Positions 51,376 through 60,641 of a stretch of DNA of 64,000 nt are shown one piece after another. The stretch is from Sulfuritalea sp. (GTDB taxonomy: Bacteria > Pseudomonadota > Gammaproteobacteria > Burkholderiales > Rhodocyclaceae). The stretch is from contig JALNZB010000018.1 in NCBI GenBank assembly GCA_023229545.1, forward strand, positions 1-64,000. Reading direction: 5' to 3'. The stretch's first letter is position 1, and each line of letters opens with the position of its first letter. The notes beneath the pieces are model-generated. The model did no database searches. It saw only the letters and a program-made list of their open reading frames with translations, and was not told where the DNA came from. The position numbers and the translations under genes were made by a program.

Positions 51376-52275
51376 TTATGGAGCTTCGCTACCGTCGCTG
51401 GTTTCGTCGGTTTGGTCCGGCGGCGGTTCATCCATTGCCAGCAATATGGCGGAGGTAGCTTCATCGACACCGAGACGGCGGACCAGACTCTGCTGGTTGA
51501 TGCGCAGCAAATCGCGGATGCCCTTGAAGTCGTCCGGCAGGGCAGCATCGTTCCAACTGTTGGCCGAGTGGCGGGCCAGATCAATGGCCAGCTTGACGTT
51601 GCGCACGCGAGGATTTTCCGCGTTCTGGCTGTCCATCAACTGGGTCAGAAGCTTTGGCAGGTGCCATGTTTCGGCCAGCGCCATCTTGAGCTGGTACAGC
51701 GGTATGCCGTAGATCTCGGTCTGAATGACCGAGGAACGCGTATGGCGGTTGGCAATCTGGGTGTCGCGAGATTTGGTGGCCAAGGTGGGCGCAAAGCTCC
51801 ACATGAGCATCTCCGCCAAATCGTGGAGCAGAGCCGCCAGAGTTATTTCGTCGACATCGAGATCGTGCCTGATAATGGCCCAGTCGCGCGCCCATTGCGC
51901 GGCACGGCGTGCGCGATGGACGGCCTTGAGCAGTCCCAGCATGGCTTTCGGATAAGACTTGAGTTGGTCTTCAATCTGCGGCAACTCCTTGAAATCGCGA
52001 AAGAAGGGTGTGATACCGATCATCATGATCGCCCGCTCGATCGTGGTAATGTCGGTCGACTGGCGCGCACCGCGGTTGGACTCGAGGTAGGCAAGCACCC
52101 GCAGGGTCATCATCGGATCGCGCAGGATCGTCCCGGAAAGCATGCGACCGTTAGTGTTCTCGGCATTCTCACGCATGCCTTCGAGCGCTTGCACGGTATG
52201 GCGCAGCACAGGCAGGTTGGCCTCGCTGAAATAGGCAACCCACGATTCCAAGTCTGGAAATGGATGTTCGATCAT
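51376..52275 (-). CDS. HDOD-domain signalling protein
   Basis: 299 residues from ATG 52275; the open frame to 53028 runs antiparallel inside the GGR-like gene and is rejected. The HDOD domain (about 10-210) shows LPVLRHTVQALEGMRE, RVLAYLESN, IERAIMMIGITPFF and ALLHDLAEMLMWSF. The single HD in LLHDLAE is retained, but the full HD-GYP set is not. The C-terminus is acidic (DEPPPDQTDETSDG). It is the last gene of the lolCD-redox run, 56 nt after the GGR-like gene, and the second HDOD protein in the window. Confidence 0.87.
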   Translation of the reverse strand: MIEHPFPDLESWVAYFSEANLPVLRHTVQALEGMRENAENTNGRMLSGTILRDPMMTLRVLAYLESNRGARQSTDITTIERAIMMIGITPFFRDFKELPQIEDQLKSYPKAMLGLLKAVHRARRAAQWARDWAIIRHDLDVDEITLAALLHDLAEMLMWSFAPTLATKSRDTQIANRHTRSSVIQTEIYGIPLYQLKMALAETWHLPKLLTQLMDSQNAENPRVRNVKLAIDLARHSANSWNDAALPDDFKGIRDLLRINQQSLVRRLGVDEATSAILLAMDEPPPDQTDETSDGSEAP

Positions 52276-52331
52276 GGCCGGTAATTTATCATCATATGGG
52301 TCATCCTGGCACGAACCTGGAGCAAGATCGC

Positions 52332-53543
52332 CTACAGCCAGCGCCGCATCGAATAGCCGCCGATGATGGGGCGCTGCAAGGCGAGGCTGGCGATCTGCCG
52401 GCCCCATTTGAATTCCTTGTAGAGCACGACGAAGCGCCATATGTCGCGCAGCACCTTGGCGCGGTCCGTCCAGCTCAATGCCATCAGCGCGGCGGGGAAA
52501 TCCGCTTCGTGCGGACGGTCGAAGGCGATTTTCAGCGGATTCCACTGGTCGGTGGTGCGGCGCACCTCGGAAGCGATCATGCGACGGTACAGTTCCTGCA
52601 CCGGTCGGTTGCGCCGCCGCGCCTCGACCACCGCCTCGCCGGCGATGGCGCCGGAATGCAGCGCGCAACTCATGCCCTCGCCGATCATGTTGAGGAAGCC
52701 GGCGGCCTGCCCGGTGACCATCACGTTGCCCTTGCCGAAGACGTAGCGATTGATCAGCGACGGGCCGAAGTTCTCGCCGCAGCCCTCGTGGTCGTCCGCC
52801 GGCGGCTGCAAGCGCACGCCATGCCGGTCTTCCAGATACTTCTGCACCACCTCGTGCTTGCGGGCGAAATTGTCGCCGCGCTTGAAGCCGACGCCGACGA
52901 TCTGCCGCCCGTCGCGGGCATGGCTCCAGGTGTAATGGCCGAGGCCGGGATGGAACCAGAAATGAAAATAGTCGGGAGAGAGCGGGCAATCGATGATGTC
53001 GTGGAATTTCTGGCCGACAAAGAACCACGGAATCTGCTTTGGGTAATCGGGATAGATCGCCCGCACCACATGCGAACTCGGGCCGTCGGCGCCGATCACC
53101 TGGCGCGCGCGGTACGTCACCGGTTCGCCATTCTGTCTGGTCTGCACCAGCACGTGATCGCCCTTGTCTTTGAGGCCGACGAAGGACGTCCGATCATGCA
53201 CCTCGGCGCCGCTGCGCTGGATCGCCCAGTAGTCCGAATACTTGCGATGCAGGTGTGGCGTGCTGCCGCCGAAGAAGTCCATCGGCATGGAGACCATGCT
53301 CGGAAAATGGAACGTCACGCCCCGGCACCAGGTCGGATCGTGCAAGGCTTCGCGCGGCAGCGGGCCGAAATTCTCCAGCAGAAAGCGATGCCCGCGCGGC
53401 GACAGGATGCCGCTGCAAATCTTGTGGCGCGGCAATTCCGTGCGCTCGAGAATCACAGTTTCCACACCGGCATCGACCAGCCGCTTCGCCGCCGCCGCCG
53501 CCGCCAGGCCAGCGCCGACTATCACCACATCAACCGAACGCAT
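52332..53543 (-). CDS. geranylgeranyl-reductase-family FAD oxidoreductase
   Basis: A 403-residue flavoprotein. The FAD-binding motif is VVIVGAGLAAAAAAKRL; a GGR-like PRHKICSGILSP segment follows; the second FAD motif is GADGPSSHVVR; and VTGQAAGFLNMIGEGMSCALHSG matches the conserved GEG...A..SG motif of the family. Members reduce polyprenyl double bonds of lipids, menaquinone or chlorophyll side chains, with electrons from ferredoxins or NAD(P)H. Here the gene follows a 4Fe-4S protein by 18 nt, which may be its electron donor. The substrate is unknown. Confidence 0.85.
   Translation of the reverse strand: MRSVDVVIVGAGLAAAAAAKRLVDAGVETVILERTELPRHKICSGILSPRGHRFLLENFGPLPREALHDPTWCRGVTFHFPSMVSMPMDFFGGSTPHLHRKYSDYWAIQRSGAEVHDRTSFVGLKDKGDHVLVQTRQNGEPVTYRARQVIGADGPSSHVVRAIYPDYPKQIPWFFVGQKFHDIIDCPLSPDYFHFWFHPGLGHYTWSHARDGRQIVGVGFKRGDNFARKHEVVQKYLEDRHGVRLQPPADDHEGCGENFGPSLINRYVFGKGNVMVTGQAAGFLNMIGEGMSCALHSGAIAGEAVVEARRRNRPVQELYRRMIASEVRRTTDQWNPLKIAFDRPHEADFPAALMALSWTDRAKVLRDIWRFVVLYKEFKWGRQIASLALQRPIIGGYSMRRWL
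53511..53521 (+). repeat. CCAGCGCCGAC core only, in the GGR-like gene
   Basis: The 11-nt core is present, but the flanks do not match the longer consensus. On the minus strand it encodes VGAG of the FAD-binding loop, so this copy may be simple coding constraint. Confidence 0.3.
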
Positions 53544-53561
53544 GGCATGTTTCCCTGTTCA

Positions 53562-54167
53562 TCAAGCTTCCACCAATTCAGTGATGTGCACCACCGGCAA
53601 GTCGCAAGCCGCCGCGAAAACGGCGCAGTCATCCCGGCTTTCGCAGACGACGCGGGTCGCCTGGCGTCCGCGCAGTATCCACGCCACCTGGCCCTGCGCG
53701 GGAATGGCGATGCGCTGCAAATCGAGGTTGAAGCTGCATCCGGTCTCGACCTGGAGTTGATCGTAGTATTTCACCAGTCGCTCGTAGTCGGCATGGTAGG
53801 CGCGCGGTTCGATCACATAGAGGTCGGTGGCGCGCAGCTTGCGGCGCAGCGCGGCATTGCGGCTCAATGCCGCGCCGTGACTCATGGGCGCTGCGGCGCT
53901 CCGCCGCAGATCGGCAATCAATCCGACCAGGTCGACACGCTCGGGACAGACCGGCACGCAGGCGCCGCACAGCGGGCAAGCCTCGACAATCCCGGCTAAT
54001 TCCTCTGCGCTTGCGCCGCATTGCAAAGCCTTGAGCAGATATTCGGGCGTCCGCCGGGGATCGCGGTGTTGCCGCCACACGGGGCATACCAGCAGACACA
54101 GGCTACAACCGCTACAGGCGGCGTGGTCGCGCGGCGCGGCGGGAATGCGGGCGAGAAATGCGGGCAT
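53562..54167 (-). CDS. two-cluster 4Fe-4S protein (GlcF/HdrC-like N-terminus)
   Basis: A 201-residue protein with two 4Fe-4S motifs, CSGCSLCLLVCP (about 18-29) and CPLCGACVPVCP (about 64-75), in the spacing of GlcF, LutA and HdrC-type electron carriers. The C-terminal half has no CCG repeats and ends in a compact domain containing CESRDDCAVFAAACD. It shares one base with the upstream FAD oxidase (TGATG) and sits 18 nt before the GGR-like gene, so it is placed to carry electrons between the two flavoproteins. Confidence 0.87.
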   Translation of the reverse strand: MPAFLARIPAAPRDHAACSGCSLCLLVCPVWRQHRDPRRTPEYLLKALQCGASAEELAGIVEACPLCGACVPVCPERVDLVGLIADLRRSAAAPMSHGAALSRNAALRRKLRATDLYVIEPRAYHADYERLVKYYDQLQVETGCSFNLDLQRIAIPAQGQVAWILRGRQATRVVCESRDDCAVFAAACDLPVVHITELVEA

Positions 54168-55723
54168 CAGAAAATCACGTCGCGGTTGAGGATCATGGCC
54201 GGATCGGCGCGGCGCTTCATCGCCAGATGGCGGTCCACCAGCGCGTCGCCGAAGATGCGCCGGATATAGCCCTTCATCATGCCGCCGAAACGGTAATAGC
54301 TGGCGCCCAGATCGACGCCGATGTCGTAGATGGCATTCTTGAAGGCCTGGAAATGATCGCGGCTATACACGCCGCCTTCGATCATCGGCTCGAACTCGCA
54401 GCCATAGGCCCGGTCTTCCGCACCGGGCGGGATGCAGGACATTTCGTAGTGCGGCCCATGGTCGGGGCGCAACTTGATGCCGACGCAATACAGCGTGTAG
54501 TGCCTGAAATACTTGCGGCAGACCGCGTTGCCGCGTTCGACGGCTTCGACAAAGCGATCCGCCGAGGTCGCCAGATCGGGAATCACCATCTGCCGCGAAC
54601 CCCAGTGCTTCCACACGGCGCGCGAAAACACCACCGTGCGGTCATGCATTTTGCCATCGCGCATGTACTCGGCGCGACGAAACTCGGGAAACACCTCGCG
54701 CTTGCGTCGCAGCAGATACAGCGCCTCGCGGAGTTTCCACGGGCGCAGCGCATAGTGGCCGAGCATGCGCAGGCCGAAACCCAGTTCGCCATGGCCGCGC
54801 AGACGCGACTCCCAGGTGCTGCGAAACGCCGCTTCGCGCTGGTCGGAATCGAAGGCCACCAGCAGATTCACCGCGCAATCCATGATGGTGAGGATGCCGG
54901 AATAATCGCTGGCATCGTTGCGGTCGAGCATTTGCAAGTCCTCGATGGCGGTGCGCAACGAGGAATAGTAGTAGTAGTGCATTCGCAGCGGCGTGTAGGG
55001 GCGCAGGCGCAGCGTCGCCTCGGTGATGACGCCGAACTGGCCGTAACCCAGGATCACGCGCTGAAACAGTTCCGCATTCTCGCTGTCCGAGCATTCGACG
55101 ATGTCGCCGGTAGGCGTCACGACTTGCAGCGACAGCGCCTGGTCGGCGCTGCAACCCAGCCGCGCCGAATTCACGTCGATGCCGCCAACGCCCAGCGTGC
55201 CGCCGACCGACGATGTCATGTTGAGCGGCGCCGAGAGGTAATCGAGATTTTCGCGGCGCAATTCCTCGGCCAGGCTGTGCCAGTAGATGCCGGCCTCCGT
55301 GCGCACCGTCAGCCGCTCGGCGTCGATCTTCAGCACGCGGCTCATGCCCGTCATGTCCAGCAGCACGCCGCCGAAAGCCACCGACTCGCCTTCGGTCGTC
55401 AGCCCGCCGCCGCGCACCGTCACCGGCACGCGATGCGCTTGTGCGGCCTTGAGCAGCAACGATATCTGTGCGGCACTGCGCGCGATCACCACGCCATGCG
55501 GCAGGCCGTAAGCCGTGCCGCCGGCATCGGTGGCATACACGCCGCAGGCTGTTGCGCCCTTGCCGGGTTCGACGCCGCCGGCGCGCAGTTCCGCGACGAA
55601 AGCCTGCCAGCCGGAGCCATTCCAGCGCGCGGGATTGGTTTGCTGACGCTTGATGCCCTGCAAGGAATCGGGGGCCACCGGGCAGGGGCCAACGGTGCCA
55701 GGTTCAACGGGGGGAATTTTCAA
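54167..55723 (-). CDS. FAD-binding (VAO/PCMH) oxidoreductase, cytokinin-dehydrogenase/GlcD-like
   Basis: About 518 residues from TTG 55723 (AGGA about 9 nt upstream); GTG 55786 would add 21 residues. The PCMH FAD domain shows VTVRGGGLTTEGES, SSVGGTLGVGGIDVNSARLG and YGQFGVITEATLRL, as in VAO-family enzymes such as cytokinin dehydrogenase and D-lactate/glycolate oxidases. The C-terminal cap domain is distinct, with HYTLYCVGIKLRPDHGPHYEM. The substrate is unknown. It begins 76 nt after lolD and is coupled to the 4Fe-4S gene, resembling a GlcD-GlcF pair extended by a GGR-like enzyme. Confidence 0.83.
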   Translation of the reverse strand: MKIPPVEPGTVGPCPVAPDSLQGIKRQQTNPARWNGSGWQAFVAELRAGGVEPGKGATACGVYATDAGGTAYGLPHGVVIARSAAQISLLLKAAQAHRVPVTVRGGGLTTEGESVAFGGVLLDMTGMSRVLKIDAERLTVRTEAGIYWHSLAEELRRENLDYLSAPLNMTSSVGGTLGVGGIDVNSARLGCSADQALSLQVVTPTGDIVECSDSENAELFQRVILGYGQFGVITEATLRLRPYTPLRMHYYYYSSLRTAIEDLQMLDRNDASDYSGILTIMDCAVNLLVAFDSDQREAAFRSTWESRLRGHGELGFGLRMLGHYALRPWKLREALYLLRRKREVFPEFRRAEYMRDGKMHDRTVVFSRAVWKHWGSRQMVIPDLATSADRFVEAVERGNAVCRKYFRHYTLYCVGIKLRPDHGPHYEMSCIPPGAEDRAYGCEFEPMIEGGVYSRDHFQAFKNAIYDIGVDLGASYYRFGGMMKGYIRRIFGDALVDRHLAMKRRADPAMILNRDVIF

Positions 55724-55799
55724 GCAAGGAATCCTGTGGGATGTCTGCGGCGAATGATACCCCGGCCTGGGCGCGCGACGGGGCACAAACAGGCGTGCT

Positions 55800-56478
<679 letters not shown>

Positions 56479-56486
<8 letters not shown>

Positions 56487-57732
56487 AGCGCAGCGCCTCC
56501 GCCGGTTGCGTGCGCGAGGCGCGCCAGCTTGGATACAGCGTCGCCAGCAGCGTCAGGACGAAAGACGCGACGCTGATGGTGCCGACATCCGACCAGTGCA
56601 GGTCGGAAGGTAGTTCGCTGATGTAATACACATCCTTGGCCAGAAACTTCATTCCCAGCAGGTTTTCGAGCGCCGGCACCACGACATCGATGTTCAGCGC
56701 CAGCGCGATCCCGCCCGCAACGCCAGCGGCAAGGCCCACGGCGCCGATCAGGATGCCCTGCACGATGAAGATGCCCATGATGCTGCGCGGGCTGGCCCCC
56801 AGCGTGCGCAGGATGGCGATGTCGGCGCGCTTGTCGGTGACCGCCATGACCAGGGTCGACACGATGTTGAAGGCGGCGACGGCGACGATCAGCAGCAGGA
56901 TCAGGAACATCATGTGCTTTTCGATTTCGACGGCGCGAAAGAAGTTGGCATGACTGCGCGTCCAGTCGCTGACGCCGGCGTCCATGTCGAGAAAACGCAG
57001 CAATTCGCGACCGATCTGCGGCGCGGCAAACAGGTCATCCACCTTGAGCCGCACGCCGGACACCCGTTCGTCCATGCGATACAGCTTTTGCGCATCCGTC
57101 ATGTGGATCAGCGCCAGACCGGAATCGAACTCGAACATGCCGGCCTCGAAAACTCCCACCACGCGGAACTGTTTGACGCGCGGCAGGATCGCGGCCGGCG
57201 TCACCAGCCCCTGCGGCGCGAGCAAAGTCACCTTGTCGCCGGTTACGGCCCGCAGCGCGCGGGCCAGTTCGTAGCCGAGCACGATGCCGAACTCGCCGGG
57301 CATCAACTGGTCGAGCTTGCCCGACTTCATGTGGCGGGCGAAGTCGGCCACCTTGTCTTCGGCCTCGGGCAGGATGCCGCGCACCATGACGCCGCGCACC
57401 TGGCCGTCGAAGCTCAGCATGCCCTGCGCCTGCACGTAGGGCGCGGCCGCCTTCACGCGCGGATGCCGGGCGACGGCCTGCACCACTTTCGTCCAGTCAG
57501 CCAGTTCGCCGCTTTCGCTGCTGATCTGGACATGCGAGACGACACCGAGAATCCGCTCGCGCAGTTCCTTCTGAAAGCCGTTCATGACCGACAGCACCAC
57601 GATCAGCGCCGCCACGCCAAGCGCCAGGCCGAGCATGGAGGTCAGCGCGATGAAGGAGATGAATCGATTGGAAGCGCCTTCGCGCGGCTGGGCCCGCGTG
57701 TAGCGCAGACCGATGAGGAGTTCGTAGTTCAT
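56479..57732 (-). CDS. lolC: lipoprotein-releasing ABC transporter permease LolC/LolE
   Basis: A 417-residue permease with four transmembrane segments: one near the N-terminus (ALTSMLGLALGVAALIVVLSVM) and three near the C-terminus, separated by a large periplasmic domain. This is the MacB-like fold of LolC/E. The N-terminal IGLRYTRA is conserved. Only one permease is encoded next to lolD, as in many bacteria where it forms a LolF-like homodimer. It heads the minus-strand run that continues through the redox genes. Confidence 0.95.
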
Positions 57733-57890
57733 TCTGTTATTGGCTATTCGGATTCCGTGATTGAAAATTCAGTGTGCTACGTGCAATGCTATTGACTTGC
57801 ATTCTGTGGCGAACCGAGCGTCTCCTTCGTGCCCAAAGGAGCCGATCGCGTTGCTCCGAAGCGACCGCTCAACAGCGGCTCCCTTCCCAG

Positions 57891-58844
57891 TCACGTCACA
57901 TCAGTTACTGGTACTACTTCGGCGATTTCCGGCCCAATGGATTTAATCCAATTATCGAAGACTTCACGGCCTAGCTCGTTGGGTTTCGGTTCATACAATG
58001 AAGAAATAATGTCGCCCAATGGGGTAAGAATGATCCCGCGTATCTGAAGCTGTTGCTTTGTTCGAATAATGAAGGCCGAATCACCATAGGCCGCCTTGAA
58101 TTCGATGTCTTTCTCCAGTTCCCTACCCGATGTGTGGATGTCGCCGAAAAGACCCAGTGAATCCAGTAGAAAAAGGATGTTGCCCAACTTAGTCTTGGGT
58201 CCAATCGCACACGTGGGCAGTACCCGTTCATATAGACTTCGGTGGTTTGGAACGCAGTATCTTGGGGCTCTGCTCGATATGTCGATGAGCGCCGCAAATG
58301 CGTGAAAGCTGTCCGAGTCTACGGTGCCGATGAACCATAAGGCTCTAATTCCGACGCTACCAGGCAAAAGGGATTCTCTTGCGAGCGCTCGGGAGAGCAG
58401 GTCCTGTCTCCAAACCTCATTCTGTAATTTTGCATATTCATTAAATCGGTCGAGCCACGCCGGCTCGACGACTTCGACTGCCTTGCCTTCGGAATCCGTG
58501 ACATCTTTGGGATCGTTGTTTGCCAGATACTGAAAGGAGCCCTGAATTACGCCGAGCCGCCGCACCTCTCTTTCGATCATTTCAATATCAGACTGAAGCC
58601 GTGTTCTGTCTTCGTTGGTGGCATCTAAATACCGCTGTAGCATCTGTTTGCGGATGTCAGCAAGATTTCTGCATTCTGCAATCAGGAGTTCCTTGAATGC
58701 TTCAACCCGAGCAAGGCGTGTCTGATGCTGGGCATGGGCCGTTGCTGCCTTTTCCCATTGTGCGATCAAGAGGGGACCAACCGCGCTAATGACCTTAAGC
58801 GTTGCTCTTGCCTTGTTCGTGACTTCGGGCAGGTTGATTGTCAT
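57891..58844 (-). CDS. DUF2806-like protein in accessory island
   Basis: 317 residues, with codon use and base composition visibly more AT-rich than the flanking core genes. The N-terminal third is helical and coiled-coil-like (residues about 30-100). A central segment WLDRFNEYAKLQNEVWRQDLLSRALARES...PGSVGIRALWFIG resembles the DUF2806 pattern of a helix-rich repeat often found in accessory proteins. No catalytic motif is recognised. It follows the TumE/TumA pair by 108 nt on the same strand. A defence or stress role is possible from context only. Confidence 0.7.
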   Translation of the reverse strand: MTINLPEVTNKARATLKVISAVGPLLIAQWEKAATAHAQHQTRLARVEAFKELLIAECRNLADIRKQMLQRYLDATNEDRTRLQSDIEMIEREVRRLGVIQGSFQYLANNDPKDVTDSEGKAVEVVEPAWLDRFNEYAKLQNEVWRQDLLSRALARESLLPGSVGIRALWFIGTVDSDSFHAFAALIDISSRAPRYCVPNHRSLYERVLPTCAIGPKTKLGNILFLLDSLGLFGDIHTSGRELEKDIEFKAAYGDSAFIIRTKQQLQIRGIILTPLGDIISSLYEPKPNELGREVFDNWIKSIGPEIAEVVPVTDVT

Positions 58845-58888
58845 CAGAATCGCTCGTGGGCAGGGAACTTGTGCGTCATCGTGCCACT

Positions 58889-58945
58889 ATTGAAATGGAA
58901 TAGCAATCTTCTCGAACGGCCGCTCATGGCCGCAGGCGGACATCA
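58889..58945 (-). repeat. imperfect repeat element, copy after tumA-like gene
   Basis: On the minus strand this copy begins with GATGTCCGCCTGCGGCCA and ends with TTGCTATTCCATTTCA. It is clearly similar over about 57 nt to the copy at 59677-59733. It sits directly after the TumA-like stop. Confidence 0.55.
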
Positions 58946-58952
58946 TTTCAGA

Positions 58953-59315
58953 TTAGATCGCTAACAATATCTGCTCCGCCACCGCACGAACTTCTTTCTT
59001 TCGCCCATGCCCAGGTAGCGGCATATCCTGGACTTCGATGAGCCCAGCTTTTTCCAGCTCATCAATATCTCGCTTGACCGCGCTGCGATCACGATGCAAT
59101 CGCTCGGCAAGCTCGGTGATTGACCCGGCACTCTGACGAACCTCTCTGAAAAGCGCCAACTTCGCCGTGGTGATCAGGCGCGCCATATCTTCCGGATCTT
59201 CAAAAGCGATAATGTGCTCCTGCGGAATTGTCTCGCCCTGATCGGCGAGCTTGGCAACTACCTTCCCGCGCTTAAAAAAGTCGGTCGGACCCTCCACCTT
59301 GATCACGGTTCTCAT
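58953..59315 (-). CDS. TumA-like antitoxin / HVO_A0114-family winged-helix protein
   Basis: A 120-residue protein from ATG 59315. A short N-terminal part (TVIKVEGPTDFFKRGKVVAKLAD) with FEDPEDMARLITTAKLALF is followed by a winged helix-turn-helix (AGSITELAERLHRDRSAVKRDIDELEKAGLIEV) and a basic PGHGRKKEVR wing. This matches the DNA-binding antitoxin paired with DUF6516 (TumE) toxins. The ATG overlaps the toxin stop (ATGA). Toxin-first order is usual for this family. Confidence 0.8.
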   Translation of the reverse strand: MRTVIKVEGPTDFFKRGKVVAKLADQGETIPQEHIIAFEDPEDMARLITTAKLALFREVRQSAGSITELAERLHRDRSAVKRDIDELEKAGLIEVQDMPLPGHGRKKEVRAVAEQILLAI

Positions 59316-59623
59316 TTCTTGCCCTTTCTGCTGAACGCCAACCACTCCGCCTCGAAACGCTCTTCGATATTACCGAAACTTTGAAATTCCACGGTCTCCA
59401 CCTTGCCCTTGCAATGACGGTGATGAACTCCGTGGGCATTGTCGTAACCAAGCACTCGTCCGTTGTCGCCCTGAAAAATGTCGTGGTTGATGTACGCCAG
59501 GTTGTAACGGACTGCCTTGCCCTTGCTGTCCACCCAAACCTCTCGCCTCAGAATCCCGTTTCCCCGTTTCTTTGATAAGCGGGTTGATAGATCCTGGACC
59601 TTTTCCGGTTTGAACTCAGCCAT
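59312..59623 (-). CDS. TumE-like (DUF6516) toxin
   Basis: A 103-residue protein. Conserved DUF6516 features are seen: RREVWVDSKGKAVRYNLAYIN, then LGYDNAHGVHHRHCKGKVE, matching the family pattern of YDN followed by a His-rich H-H-R-H stretch, and an aromatic C-terminal helix (FEAEWLAF). The toxic activity of this family is not well characterised; the HHRH cluster suggests an RNase or metal site. It is translationally coupled to the antitoxin. Confidence 0.8.
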   Translation of the reverse strand: MAEFKPEKVQDLSTRLSKKRGNGILRREVWVDSKGKAVRYNLAYINHDIFQGDNGRVLGYDNAHGVHHRHCKGKVETVEFQSFGNIEERFEAEWLAFSRKGKK

Positions 59624-59676
59624 GACTCACTATATCACCCCTGCTAACGCGCCACAACCGCGCCACAGGCGAAACT

Positions 59677-59733
59677 TCATGAAAACGGAATAGCAGTCCC
59701 GACCGGCAGCAATTGGCCGCACACGGCCATCAA
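59677..59733 (-). repeat. imperfect repeat element, copy after vapC remnant
   Basis: On the minus strand this copy reads GATGGCCGTGTGCGGCCA at its start and CTATTCCGTTTTCATG near its end. It begins at the last codons of the vapC remnant and ends before the TumE promoter region. Confidence 0.55.
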
Positions 59734-59980
59734 TGCGCTTCCGGCACATAAGCCCAGGCTTTTTCTTCGGCAATGGCCATGAGGCGCTTGTCTTTCGTCC
59801 ATATCGGGATGTCCCGGATCACTGCAGCGGCAAGCAGGTGGGCATCGAGGTGGCCGATACCACGTCCCATGAGGTGCTGCTGCTCGATGAAGAACAGGGT
59901 TTCGTCTTCGGTGGCGGCCGACAGTCACGGCAGGGATTGAAGCAGGCCCAGCACTTCCGCCCGGTTGCGCAGGTTGATGT
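59730..59980 (-). pseudogene. vapC-type PIN toxin remnant
   Basis: Read on the minus strand, NLRNRAEVLGLLQSLP, an in-frame TGA (59925-59927), then LSAATEDETLFFIEQQHL, MGRGIGHLDAHLLAAAVI and WTKDKRLMAIAEEKAWAY up to the stop at 59730. This is the C-terminal two thirds of a VapC PIN-domain RNase with the conserved DAHLLA and WTKDKRL motifs. The N-terminal part with the first catalytic Asp is absent, and no vapB precedes it. Together with the repeat element it fills the 422-nt stretch between ccdB and tumE. Confidence 0.8.
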
Positions 59981-60045
59981 CCGTTACGACGCGCATTATG
60001 TCTCGCACTGTCAATGCTTGCGGCAGAGTGGTTCCGGTCACCAAT

Positions 60046-60366
60046 TCATCTCCAAGCCTGGGTCAGCAATTCATCGAGGGCGTCCAAGATACGACTGCCC
60101 TCCGAACTCAGGGACTTCACATATTCGCCGAGTAGCTCGTTTGGAACCGAGACAATTTCCAGCGGATGCAGGACCACCTGGACATTCTCGATCTTGAAGG
60201 ATGGGTTGAAGCGCGGGTTGCTTACCTTCCCCAGTGCAGCTTTTCGCACCATGGGGACAACCACGCGCCGACGGTAACTGTCATACAACGATGACTGGAC
60301 CAGCACCACGTAGGGAATATCGTCCCGATGCTTTCCTGTATTCCGATGCACATCGAATTGAGCCAT
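60046..60366 (-). CDS. ccdB: CcdB-family toxin
   Basis: A 106-residue protein. VQSSLYDSYRRRVVVPMVRKAAL matches the CcdB core (VQSD...RRMVIPL), and IVSVPNELLGEYVKSLSS matches the SVP...GE segment. The C-terminus ends with a Trp (LLTQAWR), where F-plasmid CcdB has the Trp-Gly-Ile that contacts GyrA. It should poison gyrase, whose A subunit is encoded at 18.6 kb. It begins 9 nt after ccdA. F-plasmid residues Gly100/Trp99 are only partly kept, so activity is uncertain. Confidence 0.85.
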   Translation of the reverse strand: MAQFDVHRNTGKHRDDIPYVVLVQSSLYDSYRRRVVVPMVRKAALGKVSNPRFNPSFKIENVQVVLHPLEIVSVPNELLGEYVKSLSSEGSRILDALDELLTQAWR

Positions 60367-60375
60367 GACGCCGGG

Positions 60376-60630
60376 TCAAAGCGTTGAATACTCATCGGCG
60401 AACGATCCATGCCTGGCGTTGAAAGCGTTCCACATGGAAATGGTCGTCTCAAGCGTCCTGGCCTTGGTCATTCGCTGCTGACGTTCATGCGCAACGTAGT
60501 CGGCAAGCAGCGACTCGACTACTCCCGAGAGATTGTTGGTCAAACCACGTACCTGAACCACCAGGTCTTCGTTCAGAGTCAGATTTACCGGGCGTTTCCT
60601 GGCTTCGCCATCAAATGTAGCCGTTTTCAT
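60376..60630 (-). CDS. ccdA: CcdA-family antitoxin
   Basis: An 84-residue protein. An N-terminal ribbon-helix-helix (RKRPVNLTLNEDLVVQVRGLTNNLSGVVESLLADYV) for DNA binding is followed by a toxin-binding tail ending MWNAFNARHGSFADEYSTL, matching the CcdA C-terminus (SFADE). It has a strong GGAGGT ribosome-binding site and a palindromic operator just upstream, so it should repress its own operon. Confidence 0.88.
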   Translation of the reverse strand: MKTATFDGEARKRPVNLTLNEDLVVQVRGLTNNLSGVVESLLADYVAHERQQRMTKARTLETTISMWNAFNARHGSFADEYSTL

Positions 60631-60641
60631 CGCAGACCTCC

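Noticed and set aside
52276..53028. N-terminal extension of the HDOD open frame by about 250 codons
   Set aside because: The extension lies inside the GGR-like gene on the same strand in another frame and is Arg/Ala-rich with no domain; ATG 52275 begins the HDOD homology.
53485..53510. CCG trinucleotide run in the GGR-like gene
   Set aside because: It encodes the Ala-rich AAAAAA part of the FAD-binding helix; no sign of a separate repeat element.
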